Below, in pieces: positions 1 through 7,993 of a stretch of 26,358 nucleotides of DNA. The position numbers were made by a program, and so were the translations under genes. Where the stretch lies: assembly GCA_031385325.1 (NCBI GenBank), contig JANNBJ010000077.1, positions 1 to 26,358 on the forward strand, in the 5' to 3' direction. This DNA is from SYFY01 sp031385325 (lineage in GTDB: Bacteria; Pseudomonadota; Gammaproteobacteria; Pseudomonadales; Azotimanducaceae). The notes beneath the pieces were generated by a model that was not told the origin of the DNA, made no database searches, and saw nothing but the letters and a program-made list of their open reading frames with translations. Position 1 is the stretch's first letter. Every line of letters begins with the position of its first letter.

Positions 1-3
1 GAT

Positions 4-98
4 GCGCGAAAAGACAGGGTGGCGCGGACTGTAAGGCGCGCAGGCGTACTTTACAGTACGTCGAGCACCTGGAAGGAGCACGCCCTGTGTTTTCGCGT
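4..98. repeat. Nested inverted-repeat element at left edge
   Basis: Two 16-base arms, 4-19 and 83-98, are inverted copies matching at 14 of 16 positions. Inside them lies a perfect hairpin: cgtact (45-50), loop ttac, agtacg (55-60). The segments between arms and hairpin are GC-rich. There is no T-run, so it is not a classical intrinsic terminator. No second copy was noticed in the window. It could be a dispersed structured repeat, a non-canonical terminator of an upstream gene, or the leader of the operon that starts at 218. The element may continue past the window edge. Confidence 0.5.
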
Positions 99-217
99 AT
101 ATCGACAGCCGCAGCAGAATGTTCATGAATAGTCCGGGCTATGTTCGTATTCGGTCCTCCGGTTATTCTTCCTCTTCTGCGCCCCTCAATTTATTTGCTT
201 CGCAAAGGACTCCCGCC

Positions 218-724
218 ATGCCCAAATACACACTCAAGATCAATGGTGCCGACCAGACGCTCGACGTCGAACCCGATATGCCGCTGTTATGGGCGCTGCG
301 TGACACGCTCGGTCTCATTGGTACGAAATTTGGCTGTGGCATTGCCCAATGTGGCGTGTGCACGGTGCACGTGAACGGTACGGCGATGCGATCGTGTGTA
401 ACCACTGTCTCGTCGATCGCGGGACAAAAAGTGACGACGATCGAAGGGCTTGCCAAGGGCGATCAATTGCATCCGTTGCAGCAGGCCTGGATAGAACTGG
501 ATGTGGCCCAGTGTGGTTACTGCCAGGCAGGTCAGATCATGTCCGCGGCCGCGCTGCTTGCGACCAAGCCAGATCCGAGCGATGCGGATATCGATGCAGC
601 CATGGCAGGCAACTACTGTCGGTGTGGGACGTACCTGAGAATTCGTTCGGCCATACACAAGGCGGCGAATCCAGCGAGTGCACTGTTCTACGATGCGACC
701 CGCGCGCAGGAGCAACCCGCATGA
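218..724 (+). CDS. [2Fe-2S] subunit of a xanthine-oxidase-family molybdenum hydroxylase (IorA-like)
   Basis: A 168-aa electron-transfer subunit that would carry electrons from the molybdenum site of the next gene's product. The plant-ferredoxin-type cluster is ligated by Cys40, Cys45, Cys48 and Cys60. The C-terminal all-helical [2Fe-2S] domain has Cys99, Cys102, Cys134 and Cys136. Both sets match the small subunit of isoquinoline 1-oxidoreductase and aldehyde dehydrogenase-type enzymes in order and spacing. The ATG at 218 is chosen because AAAGGA lies eight bases upstream and the protein then begins directly with the ferredoxin fold. An in-frame ATG at 119 would add 33 low-complexity residues. 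The stop overlaps the next start (ATGA, 721-724), so the subunits are probably translationally coupled. The substrate is unknown; IorA-like describes the architecture only. Confidence 0.93.
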   Translation: MPKYTLKINGADQTLDVEPDMPLLWALRDTLGLIGTKFGCGIAQCGVCTVHVNGTAMRSCVTTVSSIAGQKVTTIEGLAKGDQLHPLQQAWIELDVAQCGYCQAGQIMSAAALLATKPDPSDADIDAAMAGNYCRCGTYLRIRSAIHKAANPASALFYDATRAQEQPA

Positions 725-2970
725 ACAACGACAACAACAACCTTGTAGATTCAATTCGGCGAGCTACCGCAACCAGCATTGATCGGCGTGGTTTTCTGAA
801 GTTGACCGGCCTGCTCGGTGGGGGCTTTGTCCTCGCATCTGTAACCCCTTCTCTGTTTGGTGCTGATGCCAACACCGCGCCGCTCATCGCCAACGCCGAG
901 CTCAACGCATTTGTTCGTGTCACTCCCGAGGGCAAGATCGTCATCTACTCGGCGAACGCGGAAATGGGCCAGGGTATCAAGACTACGCTGCCCATGGTGA
1001 TCGCCGAGGAGATGGGCGCAAGCTGGAGCGACGTCGAGGTCCTGCAGTCTCCGGTCAACGAACTGTTGTTCGGTCAACAGGGTGCGGGTGGCTCAACCAC
1101 CGTGCCGCGCACCTGGGACCAGATGCGACAGATGGGCGCATCGGCTCGCGAGATGCTGATTGGCGCTGGCGCTATCGTAATGGAAGTACCTCGTGAAGAA
1201 CTGACAGCGGCCAATAGTCGGGTGACCCACGACTCAGGTAATTTCCGCACCTTTGCACAACTGGCTTCACTGGCAGCCAAACAACCAGTACCCGATGTCG
1301 CCACGCTCGAATTCAAGGAGCGTGCAGACTACACCATCATCGGCAAGGCGATCTCCGGTGTGGATAACAGCGTGATCGTCACGGGTGGCGCCTTGTTTGG
1401 CATCGACACCCGTGTTCCCGAAATGTTGTATGCCGCCTACCAGAAGTGCCCCGCGATCGGTGGCAAGGTGGTAAGCGCCAATCTCGACGAGATCAAGCGG
1501 CTGCCTGGTATCGTCGATGCCTTTATCGTCAAGGGCAACGATAACGTCATGGAACTCCTCGATGGTGTCGCACTGGTCGGCACCAACACCCATGCCGTGT
1601 TCAGCGCCAAACTAAAACTCAACGTCCAGTGGGACGAGGCCAAGGCATCGAAGGATAGCTGGGCCAGGATGGCGACAGACGCAGCGGCTTTGCAGGGCAA
1701 GCGCGGTGGCGATCCACTCGTGAAAAAAGGTGATGTCGACGCTCAGTTCAACGACCAGGACCACACCACCCACGAAGCTTTTTATGAATACCCATTCGTT
1801 GCACACCTGTGCATGGAGCCGATGAACTGCACAGCGCACTATAAAAAAGGGGCCGCCGGAGCCAAAGATACCGTTGAACTCTGGATTCCAACACAAGGAC
1901 CTGGGCGGGCTTATGTGCCCATGAAGACCATGTTCGTGCTTGAGCAGGATCAGGTCACTATTCATCAGATGCGTCTGGGCGGCAGTTTCGGGCGACGCAT
2001 CTTCAGTGAGTACATCTGCGAAGTGACCGAAATTTCCAGACGTGTTGGCAAGCCCGTCAAGCTGACGTGGACACGTGAAGACGACATACGCCACGACTTC
2101 TATCGTGTTGGTGGCTTCCAGTCGGTCAAGGCTGCGGTCAACAAGGCAGGCAAACTGGTCGCCTTTGAAAATCACCACATCGGCATGCAAACAAACGGTC
2201 AACCAGTTATTGGCACCGGATTTACTGCCAATGAATTCCCACTGGAAAACATCGACCACGGGTATGTCTCCAACACGATGTTCGAGATCAAGACACCCTG
2301 TGGCCCTTGGCGTGCACCACGATCAAACACCAACGCCTTTGTCGTGCAAAGTTTTCTGGATGAAATGGCGCACAAGGCTGGCCGTGACTATCAGGACTTC
2401 CTGCTGGAAATCCTCGGCGAATCACGCTGGCTGGAGGATGGCAACATCCGGGCAATGCACACCGGCCGAGCCGCAGGTGTGATCAAGCTTGCCGCTGAAA
2501 AGGCCGGTTGGGGACGCAAGATGCCGGCTGGTACGGGCCTTGGCCTGGCGTTCTTTTTCAGTCACGCCGGGCACATTGCCGAAGTCGCCGAAGTTGAGGT
2601 GGACGCCAACAAGCGGATCAAGGTGAATCGCGTCACGGTCGCAGTTGATGTGGGCCCCATCATCAACTTCAGTGGCGCCGTCTCTCAGGTGCAGGGCGCA
2701 GTGATCGATGGCCTGTCAACCATGATGACCCAGAAGGTCACGATGGAAGGCGGACGCATTCAACAGTCGAACTTCCACGACTACCCGGTACTGCGACTGC
2801 CGTCGGCGCCCATTGTCGATGTGCATTTCATCCAGAGTGACTATCGTCCGACCGGGCTGGGTGAACCTGCCCTGCCACCACTGGCACCAGCCGTTGGTAA
2901 CGCTATTTTTGCAGCAACCGGGCAGCGGGTACGCAAGATGCCGCTCAGCGAGGAAGGGTACTCAATCTGA
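721..2970 (+). CDS. Molybdopterin-binding large subunit, xanthine-oxidase family (IorB-like), Tat-exported
   Basis: A 749-aa catalytic subunit. Residues 21-30 (DRRGFLKLTG) and the hydrophobic stretch after them form a twin-arginine signal, so the folded enzyme is probably periplasmic and the small subunit exported with it. Family motifs are visible: GQGAGGSTT near 118-126, LGGSFGRR at 419-426, PWRAPRSN at 529-536 and GLGEPALPPLAP at 712-723. Glu715 is the expected catalytic base. The arrangement of a separate small subunit plus a Tat-signalled large subunit without an FAD subunit fits the isoquinoline 1-oxidoreductase group, in which a cytochrome or quinone usually takes the electrons. No cytochrome or XdhC-type maturation gene follows. 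An open frame extends upstream to 349, but it only shadows the small subunit; the start at 721 sits in the ATGA overlap. Confidence 0.93.
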   Translation: MNNDNNNLVDSIRRATATSIDRRGFLKLTGLLGGGFVLASVTPSLFGADANTAPLIANAELNAFVRVTPEGKIVIYSANAEMGQGIKTTLPMVIAEEMGASWSDVEVLQSPVNELLFGQQGAGGSTTVPRTWDQMRQMGASAREMLIGAGAIVMEVPREELTAANSRVTHDSGNFRTFAQLASLAAKQPVPDVATLEFKERADYTIIGKAISGVDNSVIVTGGALFGIDTRVPEMLYAAYQKCPAIGGKVVSANLDEIKRLPGIVDAFIVKGNDNVMELLDGVALVGTNTHAVFSAKLKLNVQWDEAKASKDSWARMATDAAALQGKRGGDPLVKKGDVDAQFNDQDHTTHEAFYEYPFVAHLCMEPMNCTAHYKKGAAGAKDTVELWIPTQGPGRAYVPMKTMFVLEQDQVTIHQMRLGGSFGRRIFSEYICEVTEISRRVGKPVKLTWTREDDIRHDFYRVGGFQSVKAAVNKAGKLVAFENHHIGMQTNGQPVIGTGFTANEFPLENIDHGYVSNTMFEIKTPCGPWRAPRSNTNAFVVQSFLDEMAHKAGRDYQDFLLEILGESRWLEDGNIRAMHTGRAAGVIKLAAEKAGWGRKMPAGTGLGLAFFFSHAGHIAEVAEVEVDANKRIKVNRVTVAVDVGPIINFSGAVSQVQGAVIDGLSTMMTQKVTMEGGRIQQSNFHDYPVLRLPSAPIVDVHFIQSDYRPTGLGEPALPPLAPAVGNAIFAATGQRVRKMPLSEEGYSI

Positions 2971-2985
2971 TTCGATGACGAACAG

Positions 2986-3006
2986 GCCGCGTCTGGCTAA
3001 CGCGGC
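2986..3006. terminator. Possible bidirectional terminator hairpin
   Basis: A perfect 7-bp stem, gccgcgt (2986-2992) and acgcggc (3000-3006), with a 7-base loop lies in the 49-base gap between the convergent molybdenum hydroxylase operon and prpF. There is no T-run on either side, so intrinsic termination is uncertain. Confidence 0.4.
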
Positions 3007-3019
3007 TGCACGATCCTGG

Positions 3020-4201
3020 TTAGAAGCAGTCACCGGGGATACGTACCCAGCCTTCCATCAATACACGGGCGCTGCGACTCATCGTTGCACGAGTCACAGT
3101 CCATTCGCCGTTGACGAGTTGTGCCTTCGCGCCGACACGCAGCGTCCCCGACGGATGCCCAAAGCGCACGGCGGTTCGCTCGCCACCACCAGCGGCAAGA
3201 TTGACGAGTGTCCCGGTAACGGCCGCCGCAGTGCCGATTGCAACTGCAGCCGTGCCCATCATTGCATGATGGAGTTTACCCATGGAGAGTGCTCGTACGA
3301 GCAAGTCGACATCCCCTGCGTTGACCTGTTTGCCACTGGACGCCGCGTAACTCAACGGTTTGGCGACGATGGCTACTTTCGGTGTGTGCTGCCGCGCAGC
3401 GGCTTCCTCGACCGTCTTGATCAACCCCATCCGTATCGCGCCATGCGCCCGAATGGTTTCGAACATGGCCAATGCCTTGTCATCGTTGTTGATATCACCC
3501 TGCAACTCTGTACCGGTGTAACCAATGGCCTCCGCATTCACGAAGATGGTGGGGATACCGGCATTGATCATGGTTGCTTTCAATGTACCAACACCGGGCA
3601 CGACTAGATCGTCGACGAGATTGCCGGTTGGGAACATGGAACCACCAGCATCATCCGCAGGATCTTCAAAATCGAGCGCGACTTCCGCGGCCGGGAACGT
3701 CACACCATCCAGTTCGAAGTCACCCGTCTCCTGTGGTTGTCCGTGGGTTACAGGCACGTGCGCAACGATGGTCTTGCTGATATTCGCCTGCCAGATGCGC
3801 ACCACTGCGATACCGTTATCAGGCACACGGCCTTTTTCGATCAGGCCGTTGGCGATCGCAAACGGACCCACTGCCGCCGACAGATTGCCACAATTGCCAC
3901 TCCAGTCGACAAACGCCTGATCGATGGAGACCTGGCCAAAGAGGTAGTCAACATCATGATCGGGACTGGAACTCTTCGACAGCAGGACGGTTTTGCTGGT
4001 ACTCGATGTTGCGCCCCCCATCCCGTCAGTCTGTTTGGCATAGGGATCGGGGCTGCCGATTACTCGCAAGAGAAACTTGTCACGGGCTTCGCCGGGAATC
4101 TGCGCGGATACCGGCAGATCGCTGACCTTGAAGAACACACCTTTGCTGGTGCCACCTCGCATATAAGTGGCCGGTACACGGATTTGCGGAACATGTGCCA
4201 T
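3020..4201 (-). CDS. prpF: 2-methylaconitate cis-trans isomerase PrpF
   Basis: A 393-aa protein of the PrpF family (diaminopimelate-epimerase fold), close to the usual length. PrpF isomerises the 2-methylaconitate made by AcnD so that it can be hydrated to 2-methylisocitrate in the methylcitrate cycle, in the cytoplasm. Visible family signatures are the N-terminal RGGTSKGVFF (15-24), GMGGATSSTSK (60-70, ending in the conserved lysine region) and SGNCGNLSAA (101-110). It starts 10 bases after the acnD stop, with AGGG about eight bases before the ATG, so the two genes form one transcript. The neighbour on the other side is convergent. Confidence 0.95.
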   Translation of the reverse strand: MAHVPQIRVPATYMRGGTSKGVFFKVSDLPVSAQIPGEARDKFLLRVIGSPDPYAKQTDGMGGATSSTSKTVLLSKSSSPDHDVDYLFGQVSIDQAFVDWSGNCGNLSAAVGPFAIANGLIEKGRVPDNGIAVVRIWQANISKTIVAHVPVTHGQPQETGDFELDGVTFPAAEVALDFEDPADDAGGSMFPTGNLVDDLVVPGVGTLKATMINAGIPTIFVNAEAIGYTGTELQGDINNDDKALAMFETIRAHGAIRMGLIKTVEEAAARQHTPKVAIVAKPLSYAASSGKQVNAGDVDLLVRALSMGKLHHAMMGTAAVAIGTAAAVTGTLVNLAAGGGERTAVRFGHPSGTLRVGAKAQLVNGEWTVTRATMSRSARVLMEGWVRIPGDCF

Positions 4202-4211
4202 GGTCTGTGCC

Positions 4212-6809
4212 CTACCCTGCTACCGCCGAAGACTCGAGAAAATCCTGCGCAAATCGCTGCAGTACTCCGCCCGCTGCATAGATTGAAACTTCTTCCGCAG
4301 TGTCGAGTCGGCAGGTCACCGGGATTTCCACCCGCTCACCGTTTTTGCGGTGCATGACGACGGTCAAGGTTGTGCGCGGCTTGCGCTCGCCAACAACGTC
4401 AAAGGTTTCCGTGCCGTCAATGCCATAGGTCTTGCGTGTGTCGCCCTGTTTGAATTCCAGCGGCAGCACACCCATGCCAATGAGATTGGTGCGATGAATG
4501 CGCTCAAATCCTTCGGCAACAATCACTTCAACTCCTGCCAGGCGTACTCCCTTGGCAGCCCAGTCTCGCGAAGATCCCTGACCGTAGTCAGCACCCGCAA
4601 TGATGATGAGTGGCTGATGACGCTGCATGTAGATTTCGATGGCTTCCCACATGCGAGACACTTTGCCTTCCGGTTCAATTCGCGCCAGTGAACCTTTTTT
4701 GACCTTGCCGTTTTCCACCACCATTTCGTTCTGCAAGGTGGGGTTCGCAAACGTCGCGCGCTGCGCGGTGAGGTGATCACCACGATGGGTGGCGTAGGAA
4801 TTGAAGTCTTCTTCCGGCAGCCCCATCTTCGCAAGGTACGCACCGGCAGCGCTGTCGAGCATGATCGCGTTTGACGGTGACAGGTGGTCTGTCGTGATGT
4901 TGTCACCCAACACTGCAAGTGGTCGCATACCCTTGAGCGTTCGTTCACCAGCCAGTGCACCTTCCCAATAAGGCGGTCGACGGATGTAGGTGCTCCGCGT
5001 GCGCCAGTCATACAGCGGCGCCGTGATCAGCGTCGTGTCCTTCACGTTGATGAACATCGGGTTGTACACCTGATGAAACTGGGATGGCTTGACACTGCGC
5101 GCCACCACCGCGTCGATTTCTTCGTCGGTCGGCCAGATGTCCTTGAGCATCACAGGCTTGCCGTTCTGGTCGGTGCCAAGCGGGTCGCGCTCTATGTCGA
5201 CACGGACCGTGCCTGCGATGGCGTAGGCGATCACCAATGGTGGCGATGCCAGAAAAGCCTGTTTGGCATAGGGATGAATGCGCCCGTCGAAGTTGCGGTT
5301 GCCGGACAGCACTGCCGTGGCGTACAGATCACGGTCGATGACTTCTTTCTGGATTTTTGGATCGAGTGCACCACTCATACCGTTGCAGGTGGTGCAGGCA
5401 AAGGCAACGATTCCAAATCCGAGCTTCTCAAGTTCGCCAAGCAGTTGGGCTTCTTCGAGATAGAGCTGAACAACTTTCGAACCCGGGGCAAGCGAGGATT
5501 TGACCCAGGGTTTGCGTGTCAACCCTCGTGCATTGGCATTGCGGGCAAGCAGACCAGCGGCGATGACGTTTCGTGGATTGCTGGTATTGGTGCAGCTGGT
5601 GATGGCCGCGATGATTACCGCACCATCGGGCATCAGCCCATCTTCCTTGGTCCAGGGAGCGGCAATGCCTTTGTTTGCAAGATCAGTTGTCGCAACCCGA
5701 GCATGCGGGTTGGACGGACCCGCCATGTTGCGCACTACCGATGACAGATCAAACTTGATAGAACGCGGATACACTGCCGTTCTCAAACTATCGGCCCACA
5801 GGCCAGCTGTCTTTGCATAGGTTTCCACCAGCTTCACCTGCGTTTCTTCACGACCGGTGAGCCGCAGATACTCGATGGTTTTCTGATCGATATAGAACAT
5901 GGCCGCGGTGGCGCCAAATTCCGGTGTCATGTTGGAAATCGTTGCCCGATCGCCCAGTGTCAACGCAGCCGCGCCTTCACCAAAGAACTCAAGGTAGGCA
6001 GAAACCACTCGTTGGCCACGCAGGAATTCCGTCAGCGCCAGCACGATATCAGTCGCAGTGATGCCAGGCTGCGGCTTGCCGGTCAGTTCAACGCCGATGA
6101 TGTCGGGCAGTCGCATATAGGACGCGCGCCCCAGCATGACGTTTTCCGCCTCCAGTCCACCAACACCGATGGCGATCACCCCCAATGCATCGACATGCGG
6201 CGTGTGACTGTCGGTACCGACCAGCGTGTCCGGGAACGCGACGCCATCGCGCACGTAAATCACCGGCGACATTTTCTCCAGATTGATCTGATGCATGATG
6301 CCGTTGCCTGGCGGGATCACTTCGACGTTTTCGAACGCCGTCTTGCACCAGTTGATGAAGTGGAAACGGTCTTCGTTGCGACGATCCTCGATGGCGCGAT
6401 TTTTCTCGAAAGCATCTGGCTCGAATCCGGCGTGTTCTACCGCCAGCGAGTGATCGACGATCAATTGCACCGGCACCACCGGGTTGACCAGCGCCGGATC
6501 GCCACCCATGTCGGCGATGGCATCACGCAGCCCAGCCAGATCCACCAGTGCGGTCTGGCCGAGAATGTCATGGCACACCACGCGGGCTGGAAACCAGGGG
6601 AAGTCGAGATCCTGTCGGCCCTCGATGATCTGGGTGAGGCATGCGGTCAGTCGCGCTGGCTCACACCTGCGGACGAGATTTTCTGCGTGCACTCGTGACA
6701 CGTAGGGGAGCCGGTCATAAGCACCCGGCGCGATGGCATCGATCGCCGCGCGTGTGTCGAAGTAGTCAAGATTGGTGCCGGCCAGCGGCTTTCGATATGT
6801 CTGATTCAT
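4212..6809 (-). CDS. acnD: Fe/S-dependent 2-methylcitrate dehydratase AcnD
   Basis: An 865-aa aconitase-superfamily enzyme of AcnD length. AcnD dehydrates 2-methylcitrate to 2-methylaconitate and works together with PrpF, replacing the PrpD route for propionyl-CoA oxidation. The cubane [4Fe-4S] ligands are visible as Cys406 (TSCTN) and Cys472 and Cys475 (ACTTCNG). The substrate-binding segments GTDSHTPHVDALG (198-210) and the C-terminal swivelling domain, with LGDNITTDHLSPS and YGQGSSRDWAAKG, are intact. The immediate prpF partner separates it from housekeeping AcnA. The usual prpB (methylisocitrate lyase) and prpC (methylcitrate synthase) are absent; the upstream side is a divergent dioxygenase gene. 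The ATG at 6809 has only a weak AGG-type ribosome binding site. Confidence 0.95.
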   Translation of the reverse strand: MNQTYRKPLAGTNLDYFDTRAAIDAIAPGAYDRLPYVSRVHAENLVRRCEPARLTACLTQIIEGRQDLDFPWFPARVVCHDILGQTALVDLAGLRDAIADMGGDPALVNPVVPVQLIVDHSLAVEHAGFEPDAFEKNRAIEDRRNEDRFHFINWCKTAFENVEVIPPGNGIMHQINLEKMSPVIYVRDGVAFPDTLVGTDSHTPHVDALGVIAIGVGGLEAENVMLGRASYMRLPDIIGVELTGKPQPGITATDIVLALTEFLRGQRVVSAYLEFFGEGAAALTLGDRATISNMTPEFGATAAMFYIDQKTIEYLRLTGREETQVKLVETYAKTAGLWADSLRTAVYPRSIKFDLSSVVRNMAGPSNPHARVATTDLANKGIAAPWTKEDGLMPDGAVIIAAITSCTNTSNPRNVIAAGLLARNANARGLTRKPWVKSSLAPGSKVVQLYLEEAQLLGELEKLGFGIVAFACTTCNGMSGALDPKIQKEVIDRDLYATAVLSGNRNFDGRIHPYAKQAFLASPPLVIAYAIAGTVRVDIERDPLGTDQNGKPVMLKDIWPTDEEIDAVVARSVKPSQFHQVYNPMFINVKDTTLITAPLYDWRTRSTYIRRPPYWEGALAGERTLKGMRPLAVLGDNITTDHLSPSNAIMLDSAAGAYLAKMGLPEEDFNSYATHRGDHLTAQRATFANPTLQNEMVVENGKVKKGSLARIEPEGKVSRMWEAIEIYMQRHQPLIIIAGADYGQGSSRDWAAKGVRLAGVEVIVAEGFERIHRTNLIGMGVLPLEFKQGDTRKTYGIDGTETFDVVGERKPRTTLTVVMHRKNGERVEIPVTCRLDTAEEVSIYAAGGVLQRFAQDFLESSAVAG

Positions 6810-6872
6810 GGGCCTGTCGAGTTGGCGTGGAGCCTGAGGATTCTAGCCCGGATCGCAGCGGAATGGGTGTCA

Positions 6873-6885
6873 CAGGCTTTGCCTG
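6873..6885. promoter_or_regulatory. Small dyad in the acnD/dioxygenase divergent region
   Basis: caggc, ttt, gcctg forms a perfect 5-bp dyad with a three-base centre, about 64 bases upstream of the acnD start and just before the tandem repeat. It could be an operator for a regulator of either divergent gene, but the symmetry is short and may be chance. Confidence 0.2.
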
Positions 6886-6890
6886 GAAGT

Positions 6891-6930
6891 GCTAGAGAGT
6901 GCTAGAGAGTGCTTGAGGGGGCTTGAGGGT
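6891..6930. repeat. Four-unit 10-bp tandem repeat
   Basis: Four head-to-tail 10-mers: gctagagagt twice (6891-6910), then gcttgagggg and gcttgagggt (6911-6930). The period is one DNA helical turn. The array lies between the divergent acnD and TauD-like genes, 88 bases before the latter's start. It could be spaced regulator sites or a small slippage-prone microsatellite. Confidence 0.75.
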
Positions 6931-7017
6931 TGATCCAGCGCACCTTCCGGAGCAGTCTTGCACCTGAAGCGCGTTGTTTCCGCGCTGTGGTCCAAAACCC
7001 TGGGGAGAGATCACATC

Positions 7018-7950
7018 ATGACCATCACGATCAAACCGGTTGATGCCACCTGCGGCGCCATCATCACCGATGTCAATCTGGCCACCCTGGAAGACAACAC
7101 CTGGTCAGCCATCCACGCGGCATTTCTCAAATTTGGTGTCCTGATTTTTCCAGGACAGCACCTCGATACCGAAGCACAGGGCCGCTTCGCGCACCGTTTG
7201 GGTCACGTCGAACAGATGTCGCCGAAGGGAGAGACACCAACGTTTCCCATCGCCAATATCAAGTCGGATGGAACACTCGCCCAGGAAACCGATGAACAGT
7301 ACCGCATTCTCAAAGGCAATGAAGGCTGGCATACCGACAGCACGTACATGCCACTCGCTTCCAAGGCGGCCATGTTGTCGGCGATCGTGATTCCGGCAGA
7401 GGGTGGAGAAACCGAGTTTGCTGACATGCGTGCGGCCTGGGATGCACTGGATCCTGCCACCCAACAGAAGCTGGAGGGGTTGACGGCATTTCATTCCAAC
7501 TACTATTCCCAATCGAGAATCGGCTATACGCACAAGACCGATCATATGTATGCGTTTCATGACAAGGGAGCACCACGCCGACCGACGGTCAAGGTGCATC
7601 CGGAAACCGGCCGCAAATCCATTTACACCGGTCGTCATGCCTACAACCTCGAAGGTATGACACCGGAAGCGTCGGAACGATTCCTCGACGATCTGATGGT
7701 CTGGGCGTGTCAGCCTCCACGTATTTACAAACACACGTGGACCGTGGGCGATCTGGTGGTCTGGGACAATCGCTGCATGATGCATCGTGCCCGTCCCTAT
7801 GATCCGAACCAGCCACGGCATCTGCGCGGCAGCAGAATTTCCGGCGAACCCGCAAGCGAACTCGCACCTACCTATGTCGACGATCGAGCGGCGGCGTACA
7901 AGCCATCGGAGAGTAACAAGTCCATTCTTGCGGTCAACGTTCAGGCATAA
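7018..7950 (+). CDS. TauD/TfdA-family Fe(II)/2-oxoglutarate dioxygenase
   Basis: A 310-aa enzyme expected to couple 2-oxoglutarate decarboxylation to hydroxylation of an unknown substrate. The iron-binding facial triad is His105 and Asp107 (GWHTDSTY) plus His256 (MMHRARPYDP). Arg267 or Arg270 (PRHLRGSR) would bind the 2-oxoglutarate carboxylate. The ATG at 7018 is chosen because GGGGAGAG lies about eight bases upstream; an in-frame TTG at 6958 would add 20 residues with no family resemblance. It diverges from acnD-prpF and is followed convergently by a sugar kinase, so context does not reveal the substrate. Family members act on taurine, alkyl sulfates, phenoxyacetates, carnitine precursors and others. 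Confidence 0.9.
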   Translation: MTITIKPVDATCGAIITDVNLATLEDNTWSAIHAAFLKFGVLIFPGQHLDTEAQGRFAHRLGHVEQMSPKGETPTFPIANIKSDGTLAQETDEQYRILKGNEGWHTDSTYMPLASKAAMLSAIVIPAEGGETEFADMRAAWDALDPATQQKLEGLTAFHSNYYSQSRIGYTHKTDHMYAFHDKGAPRRPTVKVHPETGRKSIYTGRHAYNLEGMTPEASERFLDDLMVWACQPPRIYKHTWTVGDLVVWDNRCMMHRARPYDPNQPRHLRGSRISGEPASELAPTYVDDRAAAYKPSESNKSILAVNVQA

Positions 7951-7964
7951 CGAGAGCTATCTGC

Positions 7965-7981
7965 CGCAAAGCCTTTTTGCG
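7965..7981. terminator. Possible terminator hairpin between convergent genes
   Basis: cgcaaa (7965-7970), loop gcctt, tttgcg (7976-7981): a perfect 6-bp stem within the 43-base convergent gap. The run of five T falls in the loop and 3' arm rather than after the stem, so termination strength is doubtful. Confidence 0.35.
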
Positions 7982-7993
7982 TCTTGACTTCAG

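Noticed and set aside
119..217. N-terminal extension of the [2Fe-2S] subunit from an upstream ATG
   Set aside because: The added 33 residues are low-complexity and outside the ferredoxin fold, while the ATG at 218 has AAAGGA at ideal spacing.
4884..5744. Long plus-strand open frame opposite acnD
   Set aside because: Antisense shadow of a full-length aconitase-family gene; no ribosome binding site or domain.
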